This document shows, one piece after another, positions 20,595-31,289 of a stretch of 64,000 nt of DNA; position 1 is the first letter of the stretch, and each line of letters starts with the position of its first letter. Source of the DNA: Anniella stebbinsi (Eukaryota; Chordata; Lepidosauria; Squamata; Anniellidae); contig JARDYH010000007.1 of NCBI GenBank assembly GCA_029215795.1, positions 81,603,763-81,667,762 on the forward strand, written 5' to 3'. The notes below the pieces were generated by a model. It was not told the origin of the DNA and ran no database searches. It was given only the letters and a program-made list of their open reading frames with translations. The position numbers were made by a program, and so were the translations under genes.

Positions 20595-20800
20595 CACCCC
20601 CCCCCCCATAATATATAGGAATCCAAGGTGGCTCATGTGGTCCTACTCCTCTCCATTTTATCCTCACAATAAGCCTGTGAGGTAGGTGAGGCTGAGACTA
20701 GCCCAAGGACACCCCGGGAAGCTTTGTGGCCCAGTGGGGACTAGAACCCAGATCTCTTGAGTTCCAGTCCAACATTCTAACCACTACACCACACAGTTGA
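20595..20800 (-). mobile_element. tRNA-derived SINE, antisense
   Basis: The head lies at the right: 'CTAACCACTACACCACA' is the inverse of TGTGGTGTAGTGGTTAG, and GGACTAGAACCCAGATC is the inverse B-box region. The body TCCTCACAATAAGCCTGTGA lies to the left. It is the same family as 17005-17351. Confidence 0.75.
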
Positions 20801-21099
20801 AATGTGCTATACAAATGCTAACAATTGACTGAGTAGTTTTTTTGTTTTTAACAATGTATTTATTGTTAGCCACCATGATAATTTAACATGGGAAGGTGGG
20901 GTAGACATTTAACAGATAAATATAAACATATAAGTAGCTATTATCATTTTTGAACATCAGAACCAGTGATGTTGTCGAGGTCAGCATGCGTACCTTGTGG
21001 TGCAGGGAGTTGATTGTTCTGGGAAAGGTGGGTTTGCTCACTGTGTGACCTTAGCCAAATGCAAGGTCATGCCAAAGGTATGTATCACTTCCAGAATCA

Positions 21100-21455
21100 G
21101 GCTGCCTCTACAAGAGGCATTTAAAGCTCTTTCAAGGCGCATTAAAAAATTTACTTCTACAAGAACGGAGCGCAAATCGGGCGTAGAGGCGCGCTATCCC
21201 TCCGATTATGTGCATTATCAAATGCGCATTAAACAGCGAGTTTTATTTTGCTCCGGCCGTTAAAGCGCATTTTGACTATGTGAACAAGCGCTTATGCGCA
21301 TTAACTACTTGTAAAGTGCATTTTGGTCATCTGTTAATGCGCTTCGCCTGCCTATCGCCGCCTCTCATACAGAGGTATTAGGCATAAATGCGCTTCAGCG
21401 ATTATGCGCATAATCGCCTAACCAGGCGCAAAAGCAAATCCTTGTAGAGGGGACC
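21100..21455. mobile_element. Harbinger-like MITE (CCTCTACAAG ends), copy 2
   Basis: It is 356 bp, from GGCTGCCTCTACAAG to CTTGTAGAGGGGACC. TCA flanks both ends (21097-21099, 21456-21458). It is closely similar along its length to 15678-16032, with differences enriched at CG dinucleotides. Confidence 0.8.
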
Positions 21456-21489
21456 TCAGAGCTAGGATGCCCCTGAATAGCATTTGCTG

Positions 21490-21545
21490 GGAACATAGGC
21501 GGGAGGCTGCTACTGCACTCATGTCCTACTTGTGGGGTCCCTGTG
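21490..21545 (+). mobile_element. LINE 3' UTR scrap
   Basis: 'CTACTGCACTCATGTCCTAC' matches the LINE 3' UTR seen at 46150. Confidence 0.5.
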
Positions 21546-21549
21546 AAAA

Positions 21550-22280
21550 TCAGGAAAATCCAGGACATGTCAGGATTTTTGATAACAAATCCGGGAAGTG
21601 GGGGAAATTATGAAGTTTGAAGAAAAATCCAGTTTTTCCCCATCCTCCCCCACACCTAAAGGGCAGCTCTACTTTATAGTCAATGGGAATTAACAAAAAT
21701 GCTTACAGTTTCATCATTTTTAAAGATGAAGAGATTCAACTTGGCACCATGGTAGACCTTAGGTAGGGCTTTAGCCATGCCAAATTTTAAGCAGCTCTGT
21801 TCATCTGTTGATTTTTAGCAAGTTTCAAAATAAAATTTAACTTTAAAAATAATTTTAAAAAAATTAAAAAAGCCAGCCGGCCGGTAGCAAACCTATTAAG
21901 CAGCCGCTTGCAGCGGAGTGAGGATACAATCAGAAAAGATATTTGAGGGAAGGGGAGAATATATCACACAGAGTGTAGCAACAAAGTACAGCAAAAGCTA
22001 CAAAAGTAGGAGTGAAGTTAATTTCAGATACATTGGATATCTCACTTATTATTTCAGTGATTTTAAGATTAAGATGTTATGTAGAACAGATTTGTCTTAA
22101 TTGTGTGCTATGAAATCAGCCATGTGACCAAGGCTATGTTCAAGTGGGCACCCCCTCTTGGTGTCAGACACGCCCCCTGGGGGCGGACACATTGGTGGGG
22201 ATGCCACTTTGGAGGCCGACCATGTTGTCCTCCTTTTTGGTTTTCAAAATATGGTCTCCCTAGAAAGACAATGCTAGACT
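21550..22280. other. No recognisable feature
   Basis: AT-rich and low complexity near 21825-21870; nothing else. Confidence 0.5.
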
Positions 22281-22284
22281 ACAG

Positions 22285-22665
22285 GGCCTTGCCATGGGTA
22301 GGCATGATTGGGCACCTGCCAAGGACCACCACACCCCAGCATGGACCCACTGACAAGAGCCACTGGAGTTCCTCCTCCTCCTCCTCCTCCTCCTCCTCCT
22401 CCTCCTCCTCCTCCTCCTCCTTCTCCTCATTGCAACCTGCTTGTTCATCTGCTTCTCATTCTGACCCAGTCAACACTGGTGGTGAAAAAGAGGAATAATA
22501 GATGACCCTGCCTACTCACTCACTGGATCTCTGCCTGTCGAATGGTGAGAATAATGAGAAGGAGGAGATATAATAGCAGCAATTGCACTGAGATGGTAGA
22601 CTTGCTGAAGTGGGGGTGTCTTGCCCAAGGATTCTCAAAAAACTGGAGCCGGCACTAGGAACATT
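22285..22665 (+). repeat. Dispersed repeat D1, copy 1, with (CTC)n
   Basis: 'GGGCACCTGCCAAGGACC', CCACTGACAAGAGCCACTGG and the (CTC)n run at 22369-22424 align with 23570-23925 and with the inverse of 54255-54630. The (CTC)n makes spurious poly-Ser, poly-Pro and poly-Arg frames. Confidence 0.6.
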
Positions 22666-22666
22666 G

Positions 22667-22810
22667 AAACATAGGAAGATGCCTTATACTGAGTGGGTCT
22701 ATTGAGCCCAGTAGTGTCAACACTGACTGGCAGAGGCTCTCCAAGGTTTCAGGCAGGTGCTTTTCCACCCCTACTAGGAGTAGATAGGTCTCTCCTGGCC
22801 TAGATAGGAC
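22667..22810 (-). mobile_element. Squamate SINE, antisense, truncated
   Basis: GGAAGATGCCTTATACTGAG and AACACTGACTGGCAGAGGC are the inverse SINE tail and body. Confidence 0.65.
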
Positions 22811-22814
22811 TTTG

Positions 22815-23565
22815 TTCTGATCTTTTCTTATGATGACTAATGATAACAATAACATCATGAGCATCAACATCCTTCTTCTTCTTCCTCTTCCTCTTCCTCT
22901 TCTTCTGTAAATGGGGATGGCAACATGCAACGCTCCTGCTTACGTGCTCTCTGCCTGTCAAGCTAGCAAGTGGTAACAATCAGTCCAGGGTATTTGAGTG
23001 TACAAGGTTCCCTGTTCAGGATTTCAGCCATTTCATCCCATTCCCCCACTCCAATAGCCAGTCAATATTCTGTGGCCACTTAGCATGCTCAGCCCTCACT
23101 GGGCTGTTTTGGGGGGGGGGGTCCTCCCCTGCTTAGAGCCCCCCCCCACATAGAGTTTTTGTACTTCCGCAAACCTCATGGTTTCCACAAGCCTCCTGAT
23201 ACCTCCCCCTTGTGTGTGTGTGCGTGCGTGTGATGTTATTTTGGCTACATAAAGAACAGCACTCACAACCTGCACATTGGAAATAGAAGGAACGCTTAAC
23301 CATCATCACCTGGGTGCCCTAGAATTAAACTTTACAGATAAAGTTGTTGTTGCATATGTGTGTATGGGGGGATTATTGATCAAGACTCTCTGCTTTTAAC
23401 CTTGCAGGGCAGACAGAAATCTACCAGGGAAACTTTCCCCATCATTGCATGGCCTTCTGAAGAAAGATGGACTGTTCTGGGTTTCCGGTTGTTTGCCAAC
23501 AACTACGACCGCCACCATCCCTCCAATGGCAAAAAAGCCTGACCATGAGGCTCATTCCTGAGGTG
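22815..23565. other. No gene; short tracts
   Basis: A (TTCCTC)n-like run (22871-22903), G and C runs (23110-23150) and a (GT)n (23212-23232) only. Confidence 0.5.
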
Positions 23566-23569
23566 TACG

Positions 23570-23925
23570 AAGCAGGGCTGGCGTCAAGGGCGGGCATAGT
23601 TGGGCACCAGCAGAGGCCTACTGACAAGGGTCGCCTGGAGTCGCTCCCCCTCTTCGCCGTTGTGGCCTGCTTGTTTGTCAGCCTCTCGCTCTGGCCCAGA
23701 CAATGGTGGCGGTGAGGAGGAGGAGCAGGAGATCCCCCCGCTGACATGCTCCCTGGCTCTCTGCCTGTCAAGCCGGCGTATGGCAGCGGCAATGCTGAGG
23801 AAGAAGATGAGGCGCAGCAGGAGCTGGTGATGGCGGCAGGGGGAAGGTGAACTCACTGACACAGGGGGCCCATTGAGAATGTCTGTCCCAGGGACCCTCC
23901 AAAACCTGGCACAAGGGAGGAGCAT
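23570..23925 (+). repeat. Dispersed repeat D1, copy 2
   Basis: It shares 'GGGCATAGTTGGGCACC', 'CTGACAAGGGTCGCCTGGAG' and GGCTCTCTGCCTGTCAAG with the other two copies. Family unknown; no terminal repeats are recognised. Confidence 0.6.
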
Positions 23926-23998
23926 GCAGCCCCGTATAGCAGCAGCCGCGGCCGTACAGGTCCTTTCTTCTGATTTCCGCTTGCTCTGCGCACAGCTG

Positions 23999-24132
23999 CT
24001 GCCTTGGGCTGCTGAACCCAAAGCAGGATTGGAGGGGAGGAGGAGGAGGAGGAAGAGAGAATACAAAGGTATTCTCTCTTCCTCCACCCCCCCTCCCTCC
24101 AATCCTGCTTTGGGTTCAGCAGCCCGAGGCAG
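23999..24132. repeat. 134-bp long hairpin
   Basis: CTGCCTTGGGCTGCTGAACC at the left pairs with GGTTCAGCAGCCCGAGGCAG at the right. Pairing continues through GCAGGATTGGAGGG to a GAGAATAC..GTATTCTC centre. Arms are about 65 bp with few mismatches. No clear TSD. Confidence 0.85.
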
Positions 24133-24134
24133 AA

Positions 24135-24855
24135 ACCAGCAAATTGGCAACTCAGCGCTTTCCCAGGGGAGAAGCAGCCAACCCACATTCCCTTCCCCTG
24201 CCTGCACTTTCCCTTTTAAGGTTCTCAGGGTAATTAGTACTTTGTTAATGACACACCTTTGATGCACTTGCCCAGGTGCGAGGAAGTGATTGCTCACGCC
24301 ATGCCTAGGCCGTGTCCCCACAGGCCTAAGGGAAGCAGGCTCCTTGCCTTATAGGGCGGGGGGCGGCGGGGGGAGGATTGTCACAGAGGCAGCTTTCATG
24401 CATTTCTCCACCCCCACCCTGAACACACGCATACAGCTGCTTTGTGCGCCGAACATTCACGCATGATCAATCCAACAGTGTTTCCATCTCTGTGCACGGA
24501 TGCCCCAGAGGTACAGTCCATCTGCCAGAAGAAGAAGAAGAAGAAGAAGAAGAAGAAGAAGAAGAAGAAGAAGAAGAAGAAGAAGAAGAAGAAGAAGAAG
24601 AAGGGGATAGGTGGATCATATAGGTGGAGATGATATGCATGTTACACTCATCCAGGACTGTTCACATATGACCTTCAACTAGGGATGGGTGAACTCCCCA
24701 TGGGAGTGTCTTTTGGAATGACTACAACACCCAAGGAGAAAGGCTCTTCTTTGGTCCAAATATTGATCCTTCTCGGCTGGCTTTTAGGAGCCCCTAGGAG
24801 TTTGTATCCAAGCAGGCTGAGATAAACTTTGGGGACAACCCTACAATCAATACAT
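24135..24855. other. No gene; (AAG)n at 24529-24603
   Basis: A 25-unit AAG array dominates; it encodes only an artefactual poly-Lys frame. Confidence 0.6.
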
Positions 24856-24856
24856 A

Positions 24857-25397
24857 GGCTGCATTCGGACAACACATTAAGCAACTGGGGGGGGGGGAAG
24901 CAATCGTCAGTTGTGTTCCTTATTGTGTTGTGTGGAGGGTAACATGCTGCTCACAAACTACTGACGATATGCTATTCCGCCAAAATAAGCAACTGAGAGA
25001 AACGACTGCTTGCAAGTTGTTTAGCTTGAAGCCAGTTGTTTAAAGTGTTTTTTGGAGGGGTGAGTGTGTTAATGGCATGTGGTGAGTGGGTTAAAACACA
25101 AGCCCATAGAGGCAGGCAGCAAGAGTGACCAAAGTGGTGGCTGCCACTCTGCTACAACTGGTGCAACTTGCAGAGGCTGCTGGGATAGAACTGGGAGGAC
25201 TGAGGGAGGAGGGAGGGTGGGGAGAGGGGTGGGGGCTGTGTCAGTCAAATGCTGGGTTGACTATTTGTCCACTCAATACCAGCACCAGCTACCCACAGTT
25301 GTGCAGGAATATGTTGTGTGGGGAGTACCCACAAAATAACCAATTGTGAATTGGCTACTCAACCCACCATTGACTAATGTGTTGTCCGAATGCAGCC
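24857..25397. mobile_element. Harbinger-like element, GGCTGCATTCGGAC ends
   Basis: The left end GGCTGCATTCGGACAACACA and right end GTGTTGTCCGAATGCAGCC pair almost perfectly over more than 20 bases. ATA is duplicated at 24854-24856 and 25398-25400. It is 541 bp. A G-run and the short frame at 25080-25340 look incidental. Related ends occur at 35580-37410. Confidence 0.8.
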
Positions 25398-25449
25398 ATA
25401 GTGTGTGTGTGTGTGAGGGGCATGTATCACTAACTATAGCCTAGGGAAT

Positions 25450-26031
25450 GTGAGAATCAGCAAAACTAAATTTTGCCAAAGATCTCCAAATTCCAACTCA
25501 TACTTCATTCTGACTCTATTCCATAGCAGAGTGCAAAGTTTGTGTTTCTCTTCTCGCATGAAAATCTGTGCGTAGTTCTATGTGTATTTTTCTAAATGTA
25601 CGCATCTGTTGTACACACCTTTGAAATGTATGCATTCTTCTCCCATTTAGGAAAGGATAATTGTACACATTTTTCAAAAACGACACATTTTTTTCATGTG
25701 TATTTTCCAAATATATGCATACTTTCAAACACAATTTTTCAGGTGCGCAAATCACATCGCAAGTTCAGAAATGTACGGTCTCTGACTACCGACTGCACCT
25801 GCATTTCCCTAATATAATGCATTTTTAATGTTAGTTCCACTAATGTACACATTTCTGTGTGCAATGTGCCCTGTACGTTTTTTTGATTGGAGAACACCAT
25901 TGCAAAAATTTGGAGAAGTGCCATTTTTGAAGGATATCCTAGTTTTGGTTCACATATTGGTTCAAAAGTGCGATATCAGGTAAGTCGATATTACAGTGGA
26001 AACTGACCTAATTTTCCCTCCATCCCTACTT
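25450..26031. mobile_element. Possible hAT-like element, AT-rich
   Basis: It ends CCTCCATCCCTA (inverse TAGGGATGGAGG) and may begin near CCTAGGGAATGTGAGAA (about 25441). Repeated 'GTACACATTT' and GCATACTTTC-type words fill the interior. No TSD found, so the limits are approximate. Confidence 0.4.
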
Positions 26032-26105
26032 GATAGCATTTGTTTAGTAATGATTGGAAGTGGAATTGAATGGGGCCCACTGGGTTCAATTTTTCATTAT
26101 TTCCA

Positions 26106-26244
26106 ACCGAGGTGAGCAACTTGTGGCCCTCCAGGTGTTTTGGCCTACAACTCCCATCATCCCTCACCATTGGCTATGCTGGCTAGTGCTGATGGGAGTT
26201 GTAGGCCAAAACAACATCTGGAAGGCCACAGGCTCCCTACCCAG
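26106..26244. mobile_element. hAT-like palindromic MITE (CAGGGGTGG group)
   Basis: Arms 'CAACTTGTGGCCCTCCAGGT' and CATCTGGAAGGCCACAGGC flank CTACAACTCCCATCAT and its inverse. It is the same design as 12064-12199. Confidence 0.7.
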
Positions 26245-26271
26245 CCCTTTTCAAAGTTAATGAGATCCTAT

Positions 26272-26412
26272 ACCAGACTTTCCCAACTTGCTGCTCTCTA
26301 GTTGTTTTGGACTTCAACTCCCATCAGCCCAAGCCAGCATGGCCAATGGTCAGGAATTCTGGGAGTTGCAGTCCAAAGCATCTGGAGGGCTCCCGATTGG
26401 GGAAAGCTGTCC
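26272..26412. mobile_element. hAT-like palindromic MITE (TTCCCCAA group)
   Basis: Arms CCAGACTTTCCCAACTTG and ATTGGGGAAAGCTG are inverted. The interior 'CTTCAACTCCCATCAGCCC' pairs with GGGAGTTGCAG. Confidence 0.7.
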
Positions 26413-26414
26413 TG

Positions 26415-27375
26415 CACCTATACAAACAGACCTCACTCATAGGAGCCATCTGCCATGAAAGAGGGTGGATTACCAGAGTGCAGTCTATTTGCATAGGTAA
26501 TTAAATGCATTTAGGTCTAGATTCTCACCTGGTTCACATGTGGAAGAATGGAAGAGCCTGAGGCTCATCCCCAATCTCCCATCGTATGGAAAACCTACCT
26601 GCTGCTGGGGCCATGGGTGGTCAAGTCATTTGTTGGATAAAAGTGGGTATGCATGTTTAACGTAAAGGGGAGGAGTGACATTTAGTTGCAGTGACTGATG
26701 GGACCTCGCTTTTCTCAACCTTCACCTTGTTCTCCTCCCTGTCACCCCTGCAACAAAAGGTCCTTGAAACCTTAAAACTTTACCATGCACATGTTTTTAC
26801 AACTAGATCTCACGTGTCAAGTGATGTGCGATTTAATCCAGCAATAAATATGGTAATATTCAGAATGTCAAAACTTGGTATATGTATAGTAGCAAAGTTA
26901 TGCAATCTAGTATTAGCTGCCAGATTGATACATCTGGGAAATATTATTAAGTACTAATCAGCAAGCGATATGATACGTACTGTACCCATCAAATATGTGC
27001 AGTTGGAAGGAAGCAATACTATTGCTGGTGAGGGGATTTCACCAGTTTATACTTTTTTCTTGTTATATTGCATTATGTGAGGGCTTTCCTTGATGGAGCT
27101 CAGAGCAGCGTATGCGAGTTTCCTCAAGCGATCATCCAGACTCAGCCCTGCTTAGCTTCAGCAAGGTTGCTGCACCATTTACCGTCACACCATGTCCTGA
27201 CCATGGGAGCAGACCTTCAGGTCTGAGGTTCCAATCCAGCCTTCTGGGTTTCCCAGATGGCCCCAGTCAATATATTTTATAAATTTATAATGGAAAATGT
27301 TCAAATAAGTTCTAATGCTGAATATCTACAAGGGGGGATTAGCCAGCCAGTCCCCTTTACATGCCTAAACACCCA
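26415..27375. other. No recognisable feature
   Basis: A CCTGCTTAGCTTCAGC phrase at 27147 resembles an inverted 5S rRNA internal region, but only about 13 bases match. Confidence 0.45.
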
Positions 27376-27379
27376 CCCA

Positions 27380-27815
27380 CCCACCCACCCCTCTTCCATG
27401 AGTGCATGGACCAGAATAGGGAACCGACAGCCTTGTCCACAGCTGCCTCAACGCTACAGATAGGGTGGCAACAAGGAAGAGGGCCTTCTCAATGGTGGCC
27501 CCTCAACTGTGGAATGATCTCCCCAATGAGCCCTCCTGGTGCCAATATTGTGATTTTTTCGGCACCAGGTTAAGAGCTATCTCTTTTCTCAGGCATTTGG
27601 CAGCATATGACAGGTTTTTAAGTGGTCCTGGATCTGTCTGATTGACTGTTCAAACATATTTTTAGATATATGTTGTCTTCGTATATATTGTGTGTTTTAT
27701 GTAAAAGGGTTTAAAACTTTGCATACTGTATTTTAACATTCTTCATCTTTACAAACTGCCCTGAGAGCTTCAGCTATGGGGCGGTATAGAAATGCAATTA
27801 ATAACTGATGATGAT
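27380..27815 (+). mobile_element. L2-like LINE 3' end
   Basis: Translation near 27455-27640 reads as an ORF2 C-terminus: 'ATRKRAFSMVAPQLWNDLPNE', then 'TRLRAISFLRHLAAYDRF'. The tail 'AGCTATGGGGCGGTATAG' leads into a short GAT array. The antisense tails at 3778 and 40950 are the inverse of this tail. Confidence 0.75.
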
Positions 27816-28004
27816 GACGACAACATCTCCATGGCCAGTGAAGGCTTCTAGGCCGGCATTATTGTTTTTAATAGGAAGGACTTTAAAAGCTTCCTGTTCA
27901 GATCTTTGTGACTTGATCTGGACAAAAACTGCCTCCTGACTTGACCTCTTGGCCTGGCCTTTGGTTTAGAGTTCCCAGTTGCTCCTTGATGGTTTGCCTG
28001 GTGC

Positions 28005-28401
28005 TAGGGTGGCCAGGTGATCTACTTTAGAGAGGGCAGTCCTCTATTTGAAGAGCTGTCAGAGGACAATCCTCTATTTGGAGGTGTCTTCTATTTGATG
28101 GACTGCTCAGTCCAAGTCTGGTTGGAAGCTGAACTTAAGAAGGGAGAACAGCAGGGGGGCCTTGAAGTTGACCCTCAAGTGTTAGAACAGGTGTCTTTTG
28201 TTTTGTCCAAATTGTATAAGAACAAATAAGTTTTTGTCTTCCTCACTAGGGCGAGCTGTATTGTATTTCTATTTCTAAATTAGCACTTACCCACGTACAT
28301 TAGCATATGCAAGTGCCATGCAAATTGTTGTACTCTGTTGTCCTTTTTTTTTTTTAGCGAAGTATTTCCTCTTTTTTGGCAATGTGTAAGTGGCCACCCT
28401 A
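28005..28401 (+). mobile_element. hAT-like octamer-pair element, best copy
   Basis: Ends TAGGGTGGCCA and TGGCCACCCTA are exact inverted repeats of 11 bases. Flanks CCTGGTGC and CATGCTGC match at six of eight positions. The left half has three CTCTATTTG repeats; the right has CATATGCAAG and CATGCAAATT (octamer pair, one decayed). There is a long T-run at 28342. No coding capacity. Confidence 0.75.
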
Positions 28402-28404
28402 CAT

Positions 28405-28860
28405 GCTGCTCCACTCTGGTTGGCCATGCCAAGGCCTGCCTGAAAAGGAGAGATCTGCTTCTCTTCAAACCCAGTGGCCATTTTCAGGCAGGTCTTTCCA
28501 AGGCCTCTTCCAGTTCATTATCCAATTTGTCCCAAAAATACCTGCCTGAACTGGACTGTATCGTCGACTTTCCACTAGAGGCCTCCCTATTAACAGCATT
28601 TGGAGTTTGGGAAGCTTCTTCACTGGGTAGTCTTATGGGAGGAGGAGGAGGCAGCGGAACGGTATGGTTAATGACGCTTTTCTTAGCACTTTGGCATGTA
28701 GAGGGGACCAGGCAGGGATGTCCAACGCAGGGAGGCGAAAGAGCAACAGAGAGAAAGTCTCAAGTCAGCTTCAGCAGACCCAGAGCCTTTTATTTACATG
28801 GACTTTTGTCCTGCAACTCTTGGTCCCACTGCTAATGAGGTGTTCATTTAGGAGTGAGTT
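28405..28860. other. No recognisable feature
   Basis: A longer plus-strand frame crosses from the previous element into this stretch and shows no domain, so it is taken as chance. Confidence 0.5.
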
Positions 28861-28861
28861 T

Positions 28862-28998
28862 AAAAAACATCCTGCTGGCTCAGATCAAAGGGCCATCTAG
28901 TCTCTCCAGCACCCTGTTTCCAACAGAGGCCAGCCAAATGCCACCAGGGAGCCTGGAAGCAGGGTATGCGGGCAATAGTGCTCCCCAACTGCTGCACC
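28862..28998 (-). mobile_element. LINE 3' end fragment, antisense
   Basis: CATCCTGCTGGCTCAGATCA and 'CAGCACCCTGTTTCCAACAG' match the LINE 3' end subfamily also seen at 60962-61048. Confidence 0.6.
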
Positions 28999-29194
28999 AG
29001 GGCTGATGCAAGACATGATGCTGAACCTGAAGCAGTGGGAAAAATAGTTCCCCCACCGAAATCCACTTATCAAACTGATGGCTGTCACATTACTGGACAA
29101 GACAAGTCTCTACTACGGCAGCAGCTTTATCTGAACTCAAATTCCCATCAAACTAAGAGTTTGCTCACTCTTTTTAACTAAAAAAACATTGCAG

Positions 29195-29292
29195 TTGTTG
29201 GATTTTGATAGTTTTATTATTATATGCACTGCTTTGTAAACCTATATGGAAAGGCAGTTTATGAATATTGTAAATAAATAAATATTAATATG
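29195..29292 (+). mobile_element. LINE-type 3' tail
   Basis: GCACTGCTTTGTAAACCTAT and the AAATAAATAAAT tail are typical of squamate LINE ends; too short to classify. Confidence 0.4.
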
Positions 29293-29335
29293 TAATTCCC
29301 TAGCTAAGCTTTATAAAAATCACTCTGCACACCAA

Positions 29336-29470
29336 GACTGAGCAACTTGTGGCCTGCCAGATATTTTGGCCCACAATTCCCATCAGCCCTAGCCAGCATA
29401 GCCAGTGGTGAGGGCTTATGGGGGATGTAGGCCAAAACACCTAGAGGGCCACAAGTTGCCCACCTCTATG
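29336..29470. mobile_element. hAT-like palindromic MITE (CAGGGGTGG group)
   Basis: Arms 'GAGCAACTTGTGGCCTGCCA' and GAGGGCCACAAGTTGCCCACC surround CACAATTCCCATCAGCCC. Confidence 0.7.
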
Positions 29471-29654
29471 AATATTATTAACTGCTCACTCCCACCACTG
29501 GTTTTAGTGAGGATGCAATAGTTATCCACTGACCTATGAGTCGGCATGCTCAGCCATGTGGTTTTGATTGTAATGACAAGCAATGGCATGCATATTCATT
29601 TGACGAATCCTGGTTGGCCTCTCCTTGGCTTCAAAAGCTCTGCCTTGCAAACAC

Positions 29655-29840
29655 GTGCCTAACAGTGCAAACCTATGAACGTCTACCAGGAAGGAAATCA
29701 TATGGAGTTCAATGGGCCTTACTCCCAGATAAGGGTGGATAGAATTGTAGTCTGAAGCTGCAGCAGGTCTACAACCTTACTTGGGAGTAAGACCAATTGA
29801 ACTCATTTGTTACTTACTTCTGAGTAGACATGCAATAGGA
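29655..29840. mobile_element. MITE-like repeat with TTACTCC / GGAGTAA arms
   Basis: GGGCCTTACTCCCAGATAAG and 'ACTTGGGAGTAAGACCAATT' form inverted arms, followed by TTACTTCTGAGTAGACATGC. This phrase is common in lizard genomes; the copy is partial. Confidence 0.5.
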
Positions 29841-29844
29841 GCGC

Positions 29845-30470
29845 ATTGCAAAACCTCTTTCCCTGAACTTCTTCGCCAAGCCTTCTCCACTGGTTTTTGG
29901 CTTGCTATTTCTCGATCTAGTCATCCGTCCCACCCATTGCTTTGGACTGGGGCAGCAGACTGCTTGCAAACTGAGCAGGGCAGAGCCCCCTTTGAAGGGT
30001 GACATTCCATCAGGAGCCTTGGCTGTCTTTGATATGGGTTCCAGATGGCAGAACAGACTTGCTGGAGTCAAGCGGATGCCAGAGGGTTATAGTCAGTTGA
30101 GCTGTTCTTTCCCAGGTGCAAGTTCTCAAACTCCCTTTGCCCTTAAGTAAACCTTTCCCAGGCTGCTTTGCAAAATTGCAAGCTATCATTTTGGATTGTT
30201 GTCAAACAAAAGAATCACGTTCCCTCCCTCCCAAAAACGGCCCCGGATAAGGGAGAATGCCTTGGCTACACCTGATCCTTCTTTCCAGTCAGCTGCCAGG
30301 AGGCTACATGACTTGGGTGTCATACCCTCCAGTTAAATCTCCTGCAAAAGTACAAGGGGTTGGATTTGAAATCTGCTTTTTGAGGACGGAAGGGCTCGAT
30401 TTTCAGGGATCCCCCTTCTCCCCATGCTGCAGGATCCCCAACCCTCTATGTAGCATTTGGGGGTGGATGG
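29845..30470. other. No recognisable feature
   Basis: Nothing shared or coding that I can support. Confidence 0.5.
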
Positions 30471-30478
30471 AGGTGATG

Positions 30479-30798
30479 TAGGCTGACCATATGAAAAGGA
30501 GGATGGGGCTCATGTAACTTTAACAGTTGTAGAGAAAAGGGAATTTCAGCCAGCGTCATTTGTATGCAATTAGTTCCTGGTGATATTCCCTCTTCATCAC
30601 AACAGTTAAAGGTGCAGGCACTATACTAGAGTGACCATATACAAAAGAAGGCAGGGCCCCTGCAACTTTAACAGTTGTGATGAAGAGGGAATATCACCAG
30701 GAACTGATTGCATACAAATGATACTGGCTGAAATTCCCTTTTCTCTACAACTGTTAAAGTTACATGAGCCTTGTCCTCCTTTTCATATGGTCAGCCTA
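30479..30798. mobile_element. hAT-like inverted-dimer MITE, copy 3
   Basis: A 320-bp dimer with intact TAGGCTGACCATATG / CATATGGTCAGCCTA ends and highly similar arms. Flanks AGGTGATG and (A)GGTGAGG are a one-mismatch TSD if the terminal A is shared. Confidence 0.85.
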
Positions 30799-31090
30799 GG
30801 TGAGGCCATGGAGACAGACAGACATCTTCAACAAGAAGAAATGCATACACCTAAATCTGGATCCAACAAAAGGCTGGGAAGTGTCACAATTAAAATGTTT
30901 TAAGTAAATTATATTAAATTGTAAATATGCGCCAAAATTACACTCGATAGACAGGAGCAGGCTTCTCCCACACACCCCTAATGTGTTTTTTTCTGTCTGA
31001 TGAAATTCCACTTTTCTTCTTGCCACTGGAGCTTAGCAGTGAGTGGTAAAGGGAGCGAGACCCTCTCCACCAATCTGCCATAGGCATACA

Positions 31091-31256
31091 TAGGGTGACC
31101 ATATGAAAAGGTGTGCAGGGCTCCTTCCTCTTTAACAGTTGTACGGAAAAGGGAATTTCAGCAGGTGACATTTGCAGGCATGCAGCACCTGGTGAAATCC
31201 CCTCTTCATCACAACTGTTAAAGTTGCAGCAGCCCTGCCCTCTTTTGTATCTGGTC
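31091..31256 (+). mobile_element. hAT-like monomer relative
   Basis: A single 166-bp hairpin unit from TAGGGTGACCATATG to TTTTGTATCTGGTCA. Its arms TTTAACAGTTG..CAACTGTTAAA and GAATTTCAGCAGGTG..CACCTGGTGAAAT pair with each other. This corresponds to the left half of the dimers. The last bases of the right end are lost in an A-rich run. Confidence 0.75.
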
Positions 31257-31289
31257 AAAAAAGAAAGAAAAAGACCAGTGAGAACAGAA

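Noticed and set aside
22103..22498. Poly-Ser, poly-Pro and poly-Arg frames
   Set aside because: All come from the (CTC)n microsatellite.
23584..24321. 245-codon minus-strand frame
   Set aside because: It crosses dispersed repeat D1 and the 134-bp hairpin, and the plus strand is open in the same region; no domain or splice support.
27130..27175. 5S rRNA fragment (antisense)
   Set aside because: Only about 13 consecutive bases (CCTGCTTAGCTTC) match; too short to support.
28338..28835. 165-codon plus-strand frame
   Set aside because: Starts in the T-run of a hAT-like element and runs into unrelated sequence; no homology recognised.
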